Below, in pieces: positions 24,318 to 33,684 of a stretch of 64,000 nucleotides of DNA. This DNA is from SP5GCR1 sp965199685. Lineage in GTDB: Bacteria > Pseudomonadota > Gammaproteobacteria > Poriferisulfidales > Oxydemutatoraceae. Where the stretch lies: the NCBI GenBank assembly GCA_965199685.1, contig OZ241323.1, positions 310,001 through 374,000 of the forward strand. The letters run 5' to 3'. Each line of letters starts with the position of its first letter. Position 1 is the stretch's first letter. A program made the position numbers and the translations under genes. The notes below the pieces were generated by a model, which saw only the letters and a program-made list of their open reading frames with translations, had not been told where the DNA came from and did no database searches.

Positions 24318-27233
24318 ATGAATGTAATAAACAAGAACGGTGGTAAATCACAAACGGTAGATCACGTTCAACCTCAACCAACTATGTCCTCTCATATCTC
24401 TCACGGTATATCCGGCCTTGATGTTGCCGAGGTGTCAAACACTGCGCCAGGACAATTCAAAGTGATACGCCGCAACGGCAAGGTTACCGTATTTGATAAC
24501 AGTAAGATATACGTTGCGATGAGCAAGGCGTTTATCGCAGTAGAAGGAGGGGCTGCGGCAGCATCGCCTAGGGTTCGAGAGACGATTTCCAGCCTCACCG
24601 ACCAAGTCGTAGAAGGCTTGACCCGTTCACGCACCGCAGGTTCCACCTTCCATATAGAAGATATACAGGATCAGGTTGAATTAGCCCTAATGCGCAACGG
24701 TCACCATAAGGTCGCACGCTCTTATGTGCTTTATCGTGAACAGCGTGCTCGCGAACGCACCGCCGAGGAATTAGAAAAGCAACCCGATAAAAAAACCGAA
24801 AGTGAGGAAATTCTAGTTAAGTACGGAGACGATGAAAGTAGACCATTGGATTGGGATCGTGTACTTAAAATATCTAAGGAAGCGTGCGAAGGTGTCGCCG
24901 ATGTCGATAGTGAGATGATTATAAAAGAAGCTCGTCATAATATCTTCAATGGTATCGATGTTAAAAATCTTAGCGATGCGCTGATTTTCAGTGCGCGTTC
25001 TATGGTGGAAAAGGAACCTGCGTACGCTAAGGTTGCTGCGCGCTTATTGTTGGACAAGCTACGTTGTGAGGCATTATCTTTTATAGACAAAAAATATACC
25101 GAGGCAACTTTTAGTGAAATGGCGCAGCAGTATCCGAATTATTTTGTCCGATATATCAAGCGTGCATGTGAACTTGAATTGCTTGACATGCGCTTGCAAA
25201 ACGAGTTTGATTTGCAAAAATTGGCAACTGCATTAAAGCCCGAAAACGATTTGCGCTTTAATTACTTGGGCTTGCAGACCTTGTATGACCGCTATTTTAT
25301 ACACTCTCATAAAGTGCGTTTTGAGTTGCCACAAGCATTTTTTATGCGTGTTGCAATGGGGTTGGCGATTAACGAGATTGACCGAGAGGATAGGGCTATA
25401 GAGTTTTATAACTTGCTATCTAGCTTTGCTTTTATGAGTTCTACGCCTACCTTATTTAATTCCGGCACGCGTTGCCCGCAGTTGTCGTCTTGTTACTTAA
25501 CGACTGTTTCCGACGACTTGCTGGGGATATTCGGGGCAATACAGGATAACGCAATGTTGTCCAAGTTTGCCGGTGGTCTAGGCAACGATTGGTCGCGCGT
25601 GCGTGCGATGGGTTCTTATATCAAGAGTACTAACGGCGAATCGCAGGGCATCGTACCGTTTCTGAAAGTGGCGAACGATACTGCAGTCGCCGTCAATCAA
25701 GGTGGTAAACGTAAAGGTGCGGTTTGTGCTTATCTAGAGACCTGGCATTTGGACATAGAGGAGTTTTTGGAACTTAGAAAAAACACTGGTGACGACCGTC
25801 GTCGTACTCACGACATGAATACCGCAAATTGGATTCCCGATCTCTTTATGAAGCGCGTCAAAAACGATGAAATGTGGACTTTGTTTTCACCCGATGAGGT
25901 TCCTGATTTGCACGAACTGTACGGGATAGAATTTGAGAAACGTTATGCAGAATACGAATCTGCAGCCAAGCGTGGCGATATCAAACGCTACAAGCAAATC
26001 AAAGCGGTTGATTTGTGGCGCAAAATGCTGAGCATGCTGTATGAAACCGGGCACCCGTGGTTGGCATTCAAAGACCCATGCAATTTACGCTCACCGCAAC
26101 AGCATAAAGGCACGGTGCATTCTTCCAATTTATGTACCGAGATTACGCTCAACACCAGCGACGAGGAGATTGCAGTGTGTAACTTGGGGTCGGTCAATTT
26201 GGTTGCCCACTTAGGGGCTAAAGGACTTGATACCGATAAGCTACGTAAAACTATACAGACTGCAATGCGGATGTTGGATAATGTCATCGAATATAATTAT
26301 TACAGCGTTATAAAAGCGAGAACCTCTAATCTGAGACACCGTCCGGTTGGTTTAGGTGTGATGGGTTTTCAAGACGCACTCTATAAATTGCGTATTCCTT
26401 ATGCGAACAAGGAGGCGGTCGAATTTGCCGACCGTTCTATGGAGGCGATCAGCTATTATGCGATTGAAGCATCGGTTGAACTGGCGAGAGAAAGAGGCGT
26501 TTATTCTACCTACGAAGGTTCGTTGTGGAGCAAAGGGATATTGCCTATAGATTCTATACAGTTGCTCGCTAAGAGCCGTGGCGGTGACGGATTATTGAAT
26601 ATGGATACCTCCAAGACAATGGATTGGGACGCGCTTCGCAAACGTGTTAAAAAATACGGCATGCGCAATTCTAATACAATGGCCATCGCACCGACTGCAA
26701 CGATTTCCAATATCTGCTCAGTTTCTCAAAGCATAGAGCCGACCTATCAGAACCTTTATGTGAAATCCAATCTATCGGGAGAGTTCACGGTAATCAACGA
26801 ATACTTAGTGCAAGATTTGAAAAAGCTGGATTTATGGGATGAGGTTATGGTCAATGACCTCAAATATTATGACGGCAGCATACAAAAAATAGAGCGCGTT
26901 CCCGATGATTTGAAAGCAATTTATGCAACCGCATTTGAACTTGATCCTAGATGGTTGGTCGAAGCTGCTGCGCGGCGTCAAAAGTGGATAGATCAATCGG
27001 AATCGCTAAATCTTTATATGGCAGAACCTTCGGGAAAGAAATTAGATACGCTTTATAAATTAGCTTGGCTACAAGGATTGAAAACGACATATTATTTGCG
27101 AGCCCTCGGCGCAACCCATGTTGAAAAGAGTACGATGGAGACCGTCGACGGCAAGTTGAATGCAGTGGCTATCTCGGACAACAGTCAACAAGTATGTTCG
27201 GTGTTGGATCCGGATTGCGAGGTATGTCAATAG
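24318..27233 (+). CDS. nrdA: Ribonucleoside-diphosphate reductase alpha chain, class Ia
   Basis: The large subunit of aerobic ribonucleotide reductase, making dNDPs from NDPs in the cytoplasm. The 971 residues (E. coli 761) carry an N-terminal ATP-cone (V-I-R-R-N-G-K-V near 49-56) for dATP control, preceded by a 45-residue polar extension, and an insert of over 100 residues before the catalytic barrel. Active-site residues are Cys392 in S-S-C-Y-L-T, Cys606 and Glu608 in N-L-C-T-E, and the swinging-arm pair Cys967/Cys970 at the C-terminus. nrdB follows 30 bases later. The ribosome site before the ATG is weak. The length fits the long-NrdA type found in many Pseudomonas relatives. Confidence 0.96.
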   Translation: MNVINKNGGKSQTVDHVQPQPTMSSHISHGISGLDVAEVSNTAPGQFKVIRRNGKVTVFDNSKIYVAMSKAFIAVEGGAAAASPRVRETISSLTDQVVEGLTRSRTAGSTFHIEDIQDQVELALMRNGHHKVARSYVLYREQRARERTAEELEKQPDKKTESEEILVKYGDDESRPLDWDRVLKISKEACEGVADVDSEMIIKEARHNIFNGIDVKNLSDALIFSARSMVEKEPAYAKVAARLLLDKLRCEALSFIDKKYTEATFSEMAQQYPNYFVRYIKRACELELLDMRLQNEFDLQKLATALKPENDLRFNYLGLQTLYDRYFIHSHKVRFELPQAFFMRVAMGLAINEIDREDRAIEFYNLLSSFAFMSSTPTLFNSGTRCPQLSSCYLTTVSDDLLGIFGAIQDNAMLSKFAGGLGNDWSRVRAMGSYIKSTNGESQGIVPFLKVANDTAVAVNQGGKRKGAVCAYLETWHLDIEEFLELRKNTGDDRRRTHDMNTANWIPDLFMKRVKNDEMWTLFSPDEVPDLHELYGIEFEKRYAEYESAAKRGDIKRYKQIKAVDLWRKMLSMLYETGHPWLAFKDPCNLRSPQQHKGTVHSSNLCTEITLNTSDEEIAVCNLGSVNLVAHLGAKGLDTDKLRKTIQTAMRMLDNVIEYNYYSVIKARTSNLRHRPVGLGVMGFQDALYKLRIPYANKEAVEFADRSMEAISYYAIEASVELARERGVYSTYEGSLWSKGILPIDSIQLLAKSRGGDGLLNMDTSKTMDWDALRKRVKKYGMRNSNTMAIAPTATISNICSVSQSIEPTYQNLYVKSNLSGEFTVINEYLVQDLKKLDLWDEVMVNDLKYYDGSIQKIERVPDDLKAIYATAFELDPRWLVEAAARRQKWIDQSESLNLYMAEPSGKKLDTLYKLAWLQGLKTTYYLRALGATHVEKSTMETVDGKLNAVAISDNSQQVCSVLDPDCEVCQ

Positions 27234-27263
27234 ATCAGTTTGATAAACAAGAAAGGAGGCATT

Positions 27264-28454
27264 ATGCAACAAAGTGAATTTTTACCAGATTGGGAAGACC
27301 CTTTTACCGAATCGGCAACGAATAGTTTTAGGTCTAAAAAACCTGCCGCAGAAAGTTTAGTAGCGGATAATGCAGGACCGCAACCGGAGACAGAACAAGG
27401 CGGCACGACCGGCTTGGAGTCGATAGAGATGGGCGCATCCCGGATAAGGGTGGACGACAAGCAGATTATCAATTGCCGTGCCGACTTAAATCAGTTAGTG
27501 CCATTCAAATACGATTGGGCATGGGATAAATATCTCGCCGCGTGCGGCAACCACTGGATGCCTCAAGAAATTAATATGACTGCGGATATAAAGCTGTGGA
27601 AAGATCCGCAAGGTTTGACCGAAGACGAGCGTATTGTAGTCAAACGCAATTTAGGGTTTTTTTCTACTGCCGATTCATTAGTCGCTAATAATTTAGTACT
27701 GGCGGTGTACCGTCATATTACCAATCCGGAATGTCGCCAATACTTATTGCGTCAGGCCTTTGAAGAAGCCCTACATACTCACGCCTATCAGTATTGTATT
27801 GAGTCCTTATCTTTGGACGAGGGTGAAGTATTCAATATGTATAGAGAACTTCCGTCGGTAGCGAAAAAATCGGAATGGGCATTGCCTTACACGCAAAGTC
27901 TCAGCGACCCTAACTTTAAGACCGGCACTATGGAAAACGACCAACGTCTATTGCGCGACCTGATTGCTTTCTATGTTGTATTTGAAGGCGTTTTCTTTTA
28001 TGTCGGTTTTGCCCAAATTTTATCTATGGGGCGGCGTAATAAGTTGACTGGTGTCTCGGAACAATTTCAATATATATTACGAGATGAATCGATGCATATG
28101 AACTTCGGCATAGATGTAATCAATCAAATCAAACTTGAAAACCCACATTTGTGGAGCGAAGAGTTTAAGCGAGAAATCATAGACTTGATCATAGACGGTG
28201 TCGACTACGAGAAGCTCTATGCCGAAGATACGATGCCGCGAGGTATGCTGGGAATGAACGCTGGCTTATTCAAACAATATGTAGAATTCATAGCCAACCG
28301 CCGTTTTAATCAAATCGGATTGCCAGAGCAATTTCCTGGTGTAGCCAACCCCTTCCCTTGGATGTCGGAAGTGTTAGACTTAAAGAAAGAGAAGAATTTT
28401 TTTGAGACTAGGGTAACCGAATACCAAACCGGCGGCGCGCTAAACTGGGATTAA
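27264..28454 (+). CDS. nrdB: Ribonucleoside-diphosphate reductase beta chain
   Basis: The radical-bearing small subunit of class Ia reductase, 396 residues. The di-iron and radical residues are seen: E168-A-L-H171-x3-Y175 (ligands and radical Tyr), D in T-A-D-S-L, and D-E-S-M-H-M-N-F for the second Glu/His pair. The start at 27264 follows AAAGGAGGC. A TTG 24 bases earlier is not needed. The first 50 residues are polar and low in structure. It is co-transcribed with nrdA. A G+C-rich hairpin follows. Confidence 0.96.
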   Translation: MQQSEFLPDWEDPFTESATNSFRSKKPAAESLVADNAGPQPETEQGGTTGLESIEMGASRIRVDDKQIINCRADLNQLVPFKYDWAWDKYLAACGNHWMPQEINMTADIKLWKDPQGLTEDERIVVKRNLGFFSTADSLVANNLVLAVYRHITNPECRQYLLRQAFEEALHTHAYQYCIESLSLDEGEVFNMYRELPSVAKKSEWALPYTQSLSDPNFKTGTMENDQRLLRDLIAFYVVFEGVFFYVGFAQILSMGRRNKLTGVSEQFQYILRDESMHMNFGIDVINQIKLENPHLWSEEFKREIIDLIIDGVDYEKLYAEDTMPRGMLGMNAGLFKQYVEFIANRRFNQIGLPEQFPGVANPFPWMSEVLDLKKEKNFFETRVTEYQTGGALNWD

Positions 28455-28484
28455 TTACCGTTATATCGAAAACGACTGCATACC

Positions 28485-28509
28485 AACGCGCCGTTTCGCA
28501 CGGCGCGTT
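28485..28509. terminator. Hairpin between convergent nrdB and dksA-like genes
   Basis: A perfect 9-bp stem AACGCGCCG / CGGCGCGTT with loop TTTCGCA lies between two convergent genes. Neither side has a long T-run, so it is a probable but weak bidirectional terminator or a rho-assisted end. Confidence 0.5.
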
Positions 28510-28550
28510 GCGTTTAGCAATTTACATGGTTGGCTTTTACGATCGAGGGT

Positions 28551-29321
28551 TTAATAATGCCGCTCTTTGATTTCGTCGATTTCTTTGCAATCTATACACT
28601 GGTCGGTTGTCGGCCTGGCCTCTAATCTACTAATGCCGATTTCGGCTCCGCACGAGACGCAATAACCATATTCCTTCTTATCTATTTTAGCAATCGCTTC
28701 ATCTATTTTTTGTAATAGCTTCCTCTCTCTATCACGTTCCTTCAACTGCAGAGTAAATTCTTCCTCTTGACTTGCCTGATCTATGGCATCGGCATAAGTA
28801 TTAGAACCAGTCTGCATATAATCGACCATACGACCTGCTTCGCTTATCAACTCTTCTCTGCGTGAGAGCAGGATATTGCGAAAGTACTCCAGCTGCCGAG
28901 TATTCATGTACTTTTTGCTTCGCGGCAACTTGCGAACTTTGCCTTTAATCGCACTGCTCCGTGCGGAAGTAATTTTCCGAATTGAGGCCTTTTTCTTAAC
29001 AACCTTCTTTTTGGGTGTGGCAGTTTTCCGAGTTGAAGCCTTTTTCTTAACGACCTTCTTTTTAGGTGTGGCGGTTTTCCGAACTGGAGCCTTTTTCTTA
29101 ACGACCTTCTTTTTGGGTGTGGCAGTTTTCCGAGTTGAAGCCTTTTTCTTAGCAACCTTCTTTTTAGGTGTGGTGGTTTTCCGAACCGGTGTCTTTTTCT
29201 TAACAGTCTTTTTTGGAGGTGTGCGCTTTTTCTGCAGCGAAGATTTTTTCTTTGCAGTACTCCTTGTTGAAGGAGGTTTAGCGCGAGAGGAGGATTTTTT
29301 CTTAGTAACTTTGGTTTTCAT
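28551..29321 (-). CDS. DksA/TraR-type zinc-finger protein with histone H1-like N-terminal repeats
   Basis: A 256-residue two-part protein. Residues 1-137 are almost wholly Lys, Thr, Pro, Ala, Val, Arg and Ser, in the style of histone H1 and AlgP C-terminal tails. Four perfect-length 17-residue repeats (R-K-T-A-T-P-K-K-K-V-V-K-K-K-A core) occupy 45-112. Residues 140-256 form a DksA-like domain: a coiled-coil pair with an acidic tip region, then a zinc knuckle with Cys221, Cys224, Cys242 and Cys245. DksA binds the RNA polymerase secondary channel with ppGpp. The basic tail should bind DNA, so a nucleoid-linked regulator is inferred. rmuC lies upstream on the same strand. Whether this is the cell's only DksA is unknown. 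Confidence 0.85.
   Translation of the reverse strand: MKTKVTKKKSSSRAKPPSTRSTAKKKSSLQKKRTPPKKTVKKKTPVRKTTTPKKKVAKKKASTRKTATPKKKVVKKKAPVRKTATPKKKVVKKKASTRKTATPKKKVVKKKASIRKITSARSSAIKGKVRKLPRSKKYMNTRQLEYFRNILLSRREELISEAGRMVDYMQTGSNTYADAIDQASQEEEFTLQLKERDRERKLLQKIDEAIAKIDKKEYGYCVSCGAEIGISRLEARPTTDQCIDCKEIDEIKERHY
28986..29189 (-). repeat. Four 51-bp tandem repeats inside the dksA-like gene
   Basis: Four in-frame 51-base units encode residues 45-61, 62-78, 79-95 and 96-112. Units alternate between the S-T-R-K-T and P-V-R-K-T types, and the bases are nearly identical, so slippage could change the tail length without breaking the frame. Confidence 0.88.
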
Positions 29322-29419
29322 AGTTCTATTCCTCGTATATTCTATCTATGTTTAATAACATTATCTTATTGTTTATATCGTTTAATAAAATGCATAGGGA
29401 ATTGTAACATATTTGGGAA

Positions 29420-30817
29420 TTATTTATTGTCTTCGGAGTGATTTTTTTTAATAGGTTGCATATCAAGAGAATCTGTCTTATATTCAAAGTGGCGATGCCT
29501 TAAATCGGGCATTTTTTTGTTTGCTTTGGGTGACAGTTGGACAAAACGTTCCACTTTTCCTTGTATTCCTTGCCGTCCGGAAATTGCCGTAACCGCATCG
29601 TTGTAATGTTTGCTTGCGGTATTTAATGTATTGCCCAGCTTCTGTATACGCTCGGCTAGTGAGCATACTGAGTTATGGATATCACCGGCGTTGTCGCAGA
29701 TTTCTCGTACTTGTTGGTTACTTTGTTCAAGCATCCACAGGTTGGCGACGACTCGTAGTATCGGTATTAGTGTTGTATGAGAGACCAAAACGATGTTTTT
29801 GCCGTAACCGTAGCCGAATAAATCCTTACTCCATTTGAGTGCTTCTATATAAGCCGATTCTATGGGCATGAACATTAGGACATAATTAGGACTGTGTATG
29901 CCGATTAGATCGCTATAATCTTTAGTTGCTAAATCGTCTATATGTTTTTTAACGGCTTTGACATGATCATCCATTGCGATGCCTTGCGCGTTTTGATCTT
30001 TCGCTGCAACAGCCCTGTCATAAGCGAGTAGCGAGACTTTGCTATCTATGACAATGTGGTGATCGTCTGGGAGCATAACGAGATAATCTATGATTTTTTG
30101 CTTGCCGTCCTGATCTCTGAAGGTAGCTTGCTTTCGGTAGTGGGTGTCTTTAACCAAGCCGCTCATTTCCAAAGTGCGTTCCAACTGTGCCTCACCCCAA
30201 GCACCGCGTTGGCGGGAATCGCCTTTGAGTGCCGAACTCAGATTGTCGGCATCCTCGCCTATTTTTAAGCCGACCTCCATTATTTTCTTTATTTCGGTCT
30301 CTAGGCTGGTATGGCCTTTGATTGTCTCGCTATGCACATCGTTGACACGCTTCTGAAATTGCGAGATTTGCTCTTGCAGAGGTTTAATCAAAGCCCCTAT
30401 GCCCTCTTTGTTTTGTTCGTGCAGTTCTCGCTTCCGTTGGCTAAAAATCTCTTCTGATAAAACCTTAAACTCATCTTTGAGTTGCGATTTTTGCTTTTCA
30501 AACTGAGTCTCTAAACTTTTCAGGTTATCTTGCTCGGCTTTTAGCTTGGTTTGCTGTTCGCGATTATCCATTTCAAGCTGTGTATTCCGCTCGCGCAATG
30601 CACTGCAATCTTCATCGGCTTTTAGCAACCGTTCAGATTTTTCTTTTTGGCTATTTTCCAAAACAGCGTTTTCAGCCTTTAAGGTTGCCATCTGTTCGTT
30701 GGCATCGTTCAACTTTGTGCGTTGTTCGTTTGCTTGCGACTTGGCTTGTTTATATAAATATGCAAACACCGCCGCTGCAATGACAGCAAATAATGCAATA
30801 ATAATCTCTATATCCAT
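29420..30817 (-). CDS. rmuC: RmuC-family DNA recombination protein
   Basis: RmuC limits recombination at inverted repeats and contains a PD-(D/E)XK-like nuclease core; the biochemical role is poorly known. The 465 residues (E. coli 475) have an N-terminal membrane helix (about 4-22), a long coiled coil (25-175), then the RmuC domain with G-D-S-R-Q-R-G-A-W-G-E-A-Q-L-E, I-D-Y-L-V-M-L-P-D, I-D-S-K-V-S-L and P-I-E-S-A-Y-I-E-A. It is divergent from psd. The dksA-like gene follows on the same strand after 98 bases. Confidence 0.94.
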   Translation of the reverse strand: MDIEIIIALFAVIAAAVFAYLYKQAKSQANEQRTKLNDANEQMATLKAENAVLENSQKEKSERLLKADEDCSALRERNTQLEMDNREQQTKLKAEQDNLKSLETQFEKQKSQLKDEFKVLSEEIFSQRKRELHEQNKEGIGALIKPLQEQISQFQKRVNDVHSETIKGHTSLETEIKKIMEVGLKIGEDADNLSSALKGDSRQRGAWGEAQLERTLEMSGLVKDTHYRKQATFRDQDGKQKIIDYLVMLPDDHHIVIDSKVSLLAYDRAVAAKDQNAQGIAMDDHVKAVKKHIDDLATKDYSDLIGIHSPNYVLMFMPIESAYIEALKWSKDLFGYGYGKNIVLVSHTTLIPILRVVANLWMLEQSNQQVREICDNAGDIHNSVCSLAERIQKLGNTLNTASKHYNDAVTAISGRQGIQGKVERFVQLSPKANKKMPDLRHRHFEYKTDSLDMQPIKKNHSEDNK

Positions 30818-30938
30818 CGCTATTTGATATAATAAAATTCCGTGTAAGCGGATAATTCTACATTATTAGAGTGCCAATTTTCATTTTTCTTTTTGTACAT
30901 ATAGTTAGGCATGAATTTACCGAATATTTTTAAGTATC

Positions 30939-31808
30939 ATGGAACAAGTTAGTTTATGGGAACGCGCCAAAGGGTGGTTGTTTCATTTCTTTCCACATCA
31001 TTTCGTTTCGCGCTTGACGCTGGCGTTGAGCCGCTTAGAGGTGCCCGGTGTTCGCCATGCCATAAAACTGTTCGTGCGTGTTTTCAAAGTTGATTTGGAC
31101 GAAGCCGAAATCGGCAATATAGAAGGCTATCGCAGTTTTAATGCGTTTTTCACACGCGCACTCAAACCTGATATTCGTCCGATCCATCAAGGTTCTAATA
31201 TTGTCATCTCTCCGTGCGATGGCATCGTTATGCAGATCGGAAAAATCGAAGCGGAGCGTATTGTACAAGCCAAAGATCAAGAGTACAACGTTAGCGAATT
31301 ATTGACCCCTAAGGCGAGCGAAGCCTTTGAAAGCAGTTTTTTCTGTACTATCTATTTAGGTCCCCGCCATTATCACCGCGTGCATACACCGCTGGCAGGA
31401 AGACTCAAGACGATGATCCACGTACCTGGTCGCCTGTTCAGCGTAGCACCTTATGCGACTCGGGTGATACCGCGTCTCTACACCAAAAACGAAAGGGTTA
31501 TTTCTATTTTTGATACTGAGCACGGCCCCACTGCCATCGTCATGGTTGGTGCAGTCAATGTCTCGGCAATAGAAACAGTCTGGCACGGACTGGTAAGCCC
31601 AAGCTCTTTAGCCCTAAACTATCACCATTACGACGAGGACATCTCTTCACGTCCACTCGTTGATTTGGATAAAGGTGCAGAGATGGGACGGTTTAACATC
31701 GGTTCAACCGTCGTACTATTGATTAACAATGAAAACCTTAACTGGAACCCGCTGTACCAACCTGGCTCCGAGGTCAAAGTAGGTTGCGAAATAGCATCCA
31801 TTATCTAG
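30939..31808 (+). CDS. psd: Phosphatidylserine decarboxylase proenzyme
   Basis: Psd makes phosphatidylethanolamine at the inner membrane. The 289-residue proenzyme (E. coli 322) self-cleaves at G255-S256 in N-I-G-S-T-V-V, making a pyruvoyl group on the small alpha chain. F-N-A-F-F-T-R, S-P-C-D-G, Y-L-G-P-R-H-Y-H-R-V-H and V-G-A-x-N-V are family motifs. Transcription starts from the rmuC-psd divergent gap of 121 bases. A repeat-rich gap follows. Confidence 0.95.
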   Translation: MEQVSLWERAKGWLFHFFPHHFVSRLTLALSRLEVPGVRHAIKLFVRVFKVDLDEAEIGNIEGYRSFNAFFTRALKPDIRPIHQGSNIVISPCDGIVMQIGKIEAERIVQAKDQEYNVSELLTPKASEAFESSFFCTIYLGPRHYHRVHTPLAGRLKTMIHVPGRLFSVAPYATRVIPRLYTKNERVISIFDTEHGPTAIVMVGAVNVSAIETVWHGLVSPSSLALNYHHYDEDISSRPLVDLDKGAEMGRFNIGSTVVLLINNENLNWNPLYQPGSEVKVGCEIASII

Positions 31809-31816
31809 GTGCGGAT

Positions 31817-31957
31817 CATTCCCTTCCTGTGGAGGGGTGGCAAGCCTATGCATTTTGTAATGTATGCGTTTAGCAATCATGTTGGGGTTCTGCACAAGGA
31901 GAACCGCCGATTGAACCAGTAGGTCAATCGGCGTGACGTTATGCAGAACTTTAACTT
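31817..31957. repeat. Intergenic repeat mosaic, copy 1 (A and B elements)
   Basis: The gap between psd and the rhomboid gene holds two elements also present at 34914-35074. Element A (31817-31846) matches the other copy in 27 of 30 bases and folds as CCCTTCC / GGAGGGG. Element B (31900-31957) has a 10-bp stem, CGCCGATTGA / TCAATCGGCG, with flanks GGTTCT and GTTCTGCA in reverse sense. B is inverted here relative to A when compared with copy 2. Confidence 0.7.
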
Positions 31958-32016
31958 GATTACTTGTCGTAAATTGCAAAATGCAATATTCGTGCCACCT
32001 GTCCTGAACAGCAATA

Positions 32017-32889
32017 ATGGATTGGACTGATATATTAACTGTCTCTTTGGAAAAAGATTTATCTGCGTTTAGCAGATTTTTGTCTATGCAAGGCATTGCG
32101 CATCGAATCGTCGAACACGGCGGGCGACAAGTCTTGCGCTCGCATCACGACCCTGAGATAATCCGCGCATGGTTTGAGCAATGGTGTGCAGGACAATTAG
32201 AGGTTCCTTCTATGCCTCAAGCCGACGGTGTTTCGTACCTAAAGCCTCTGCAAAATATCTTAAATTATCCAGTCGTTCTAATAACGAGTGCATTTGCGGT
32301 ATCAATTTATTTAATCATGCAGGGCAATAACACGCTGATGTCATGGTTGGTTTTTCAAGACACTAGAATCGGTGATCGCGATATTCTATACGCAGCTGCG
32401 TCGATTGACGGTATAACCGGAGGGCAATGGTGGCGTATTCTAACGCCGATATTTTTACATTTCAGTTTGTTGCATCTGGTGTTCAACGGTCTCTGGTTGA
32501 TAGAGTTCGGACGAAGGATAGAGCGACTGCAATCACATCTTAGATTACTCATCGTTATCGTTGTAACCGGCATTATCTCTAACCTGTGTCAGTATATCTT
32601 TGAGCCGTCCATCCTATTCGGCGGTTTGTCTGGTGTGGTCTACGGATTATTCGGTTATTGCTGGCTATGCGGATATTGGGAGTCGCGTAATACTAAGAGT
32701 TCAATGCAGGGTATTGCGCCGCCGCCCGGCATCGCACCCTTTCTATTATTTTGGTTATTGCTATGTATGTCGGGGATTTTGAGCGTCGTTGATATTTATG
32801 TGGCGAATGCGGCACACATAGGTGGGTTGCTTAGCGGTTTTTTGCTGGCACTTATCTATCGCCTACAAGCTCGAAAGTTTGCGATTTGA
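32017..32889 (+). CDS. glpG: Rhomboid intramembrane serine protease, GlpG-like
   Basis: An inner-membrane protease that cleaves membrane helices. The 290 residues have a small cytoplasmic N-terminal domain (about 1-75) like that of GlpG, then six hydrophobic helices. The catalytic pair is Ser205 in G-L-S-G and His267 in N-A-A-H-I-G-G. W-W-R-I-L-T-P-I-F-L-H and H-L-V-F-N are rhomboid motifs of helices 1-2. The physiological substrate is unknown. The stop overlaps the start region of the lipoprotein gene, so they are likely co-expressed. Confidence 0.92.
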   Translation: MDWTDILTVSLEKDLSAFSRFLSMQGIAHRIVEHGGRQVLRSHHDPEIIRAWFEQWCAGQLEVPSMPQADGVSYLKPLQNILNYPVVLITSAFAVSIYLIMQGNNTLMSWLVFQDTRIGDRDILYAAASIDGITGGQWWRILTPIFLHFSLLHLVFNGLWLIEFGRRIERLQSHLRLLIVIVVTGIISNLCQYIFEPSILFGGLSGVVYGLFGYCWLCGYWESRNTKSSMQGIAPPPGIAPFLLFWLLLCMSGILSVVDIYVANAAHIGGLLSGFLLALIYRLQARKFAI

Positions 32890-32891
32890 CG

Positions 32892-33683
32892 ATGTCTGTT
32901 TTGCGCACCCAATATCAATATGTATCGGTGCTACTCGTATTGGCGGTATTGCTTTGTGGCTGTGCCACTTCAGGTTCCACCACCATAGACCTGACTTCTA
33001 TGGACGCAAACAGAAAACCGCTACAACTTAAAATAAACGTCTACCATCCATTGATTGATCCGCCGTATCCGGTAGTGATAGATATGCACGGTTGTAGCGG
33101 TATCGTTGCGTCGCGCAAGCGTTTATGGATTAAACGGATGCAGTCTTGGGGTTATGCTTTGGTCAAAGCCGATAGTTTCAGTCCGCGTGGCGACGGCAAC
33201 ATCTGCGATGATACACTCAAGATTTCTCCGTTTGAACGGTTGGCGGATATTGAGAGTATCCTAAGCTATATCTTGGCCTCAAACGAGTTTGACCACGACA
33301 ATATCTTTTTGATGGGTATGTCGCATGGGGGGACGACCGCTTTATTGACACATCATTACCCGCGCCCGTTATTTCGTCGGTTCGGCGGAGTGATTGCATT
33401 TTATCCGTATTGCTATAATCGTATACCTTCGTTGTTGAGCGATACCTTGATTTTGATAGGCGGGCGTGACGATTGGACTCCTGCCGATTATTGCAGACAA
33501 ATGGTAATTACTGAGACCAACGACTACAACCTTGATATCGTCGTTTATCCCAACGCGTATCATAGTTTTGATGTGCCATCGGCGAACGGCACTTATTACG
33601 GTCACACCTTGCGTTACGATGAGGATGCGGCGATGGACAGTGGTCTGCGTGTTAAAGCATTTTTATTGGGGCATCGCCGCTAA
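32892..33683 (+). CDS. Lipoprotein alpha/beta hydrolase, dienelactone hydrolase-like
   Basis: A 263-residue predicted lipoprotein: a signal peptide with lipobox L-L-C-G-C, then an alpha/beta-hydrolase fold. The likely triad is Ser144 in G-M-S-H-G-G, the Asp in G-G-R-D-D-W-T-P-A-D and the His in Y-H-S-F-D near the C-terminus. This fits the dienelactone hydrolase family. The ATG at 32892 is preferred. A TTG six bases upstream would overlap the rhomboid stop. Being lipidated, it should sit at the membrane, facing the periplasm. The substrate is unknown. Confidence 0.82.
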   Translation: MSVLRTQYQYVSVLLVLAVLLCGCATSGSTTIDLTSMDANRKPLQLKINVYHPLIDPPYPVVIDMHGCSGIVASRKRLWIKRMQSWGYALVKADSFSPRGDGNICDDTLKISPFERLADIESILSYILASNEFDHDNIFLMGMSHGGTTALLTHHYPRPLFRRFGGVIAFYPYCYNRIPSLLSDTLILIGGRDDWTPADYCRQMVITETNDYNLDIVVYPNAYHSFDVPSANGTYYGHTLRYDEDAAMDSGLRVKAFLLGHRR

Positions 33684-33684
33684 G

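Noticed and set aside
28876..29355. 159-codon plus-strand frame rich in Phe and Leu
   Set aside because: It is the reverse image of the Lys/Thr repeat of the dksA-like gene, which has a clear zinc-finger domain.
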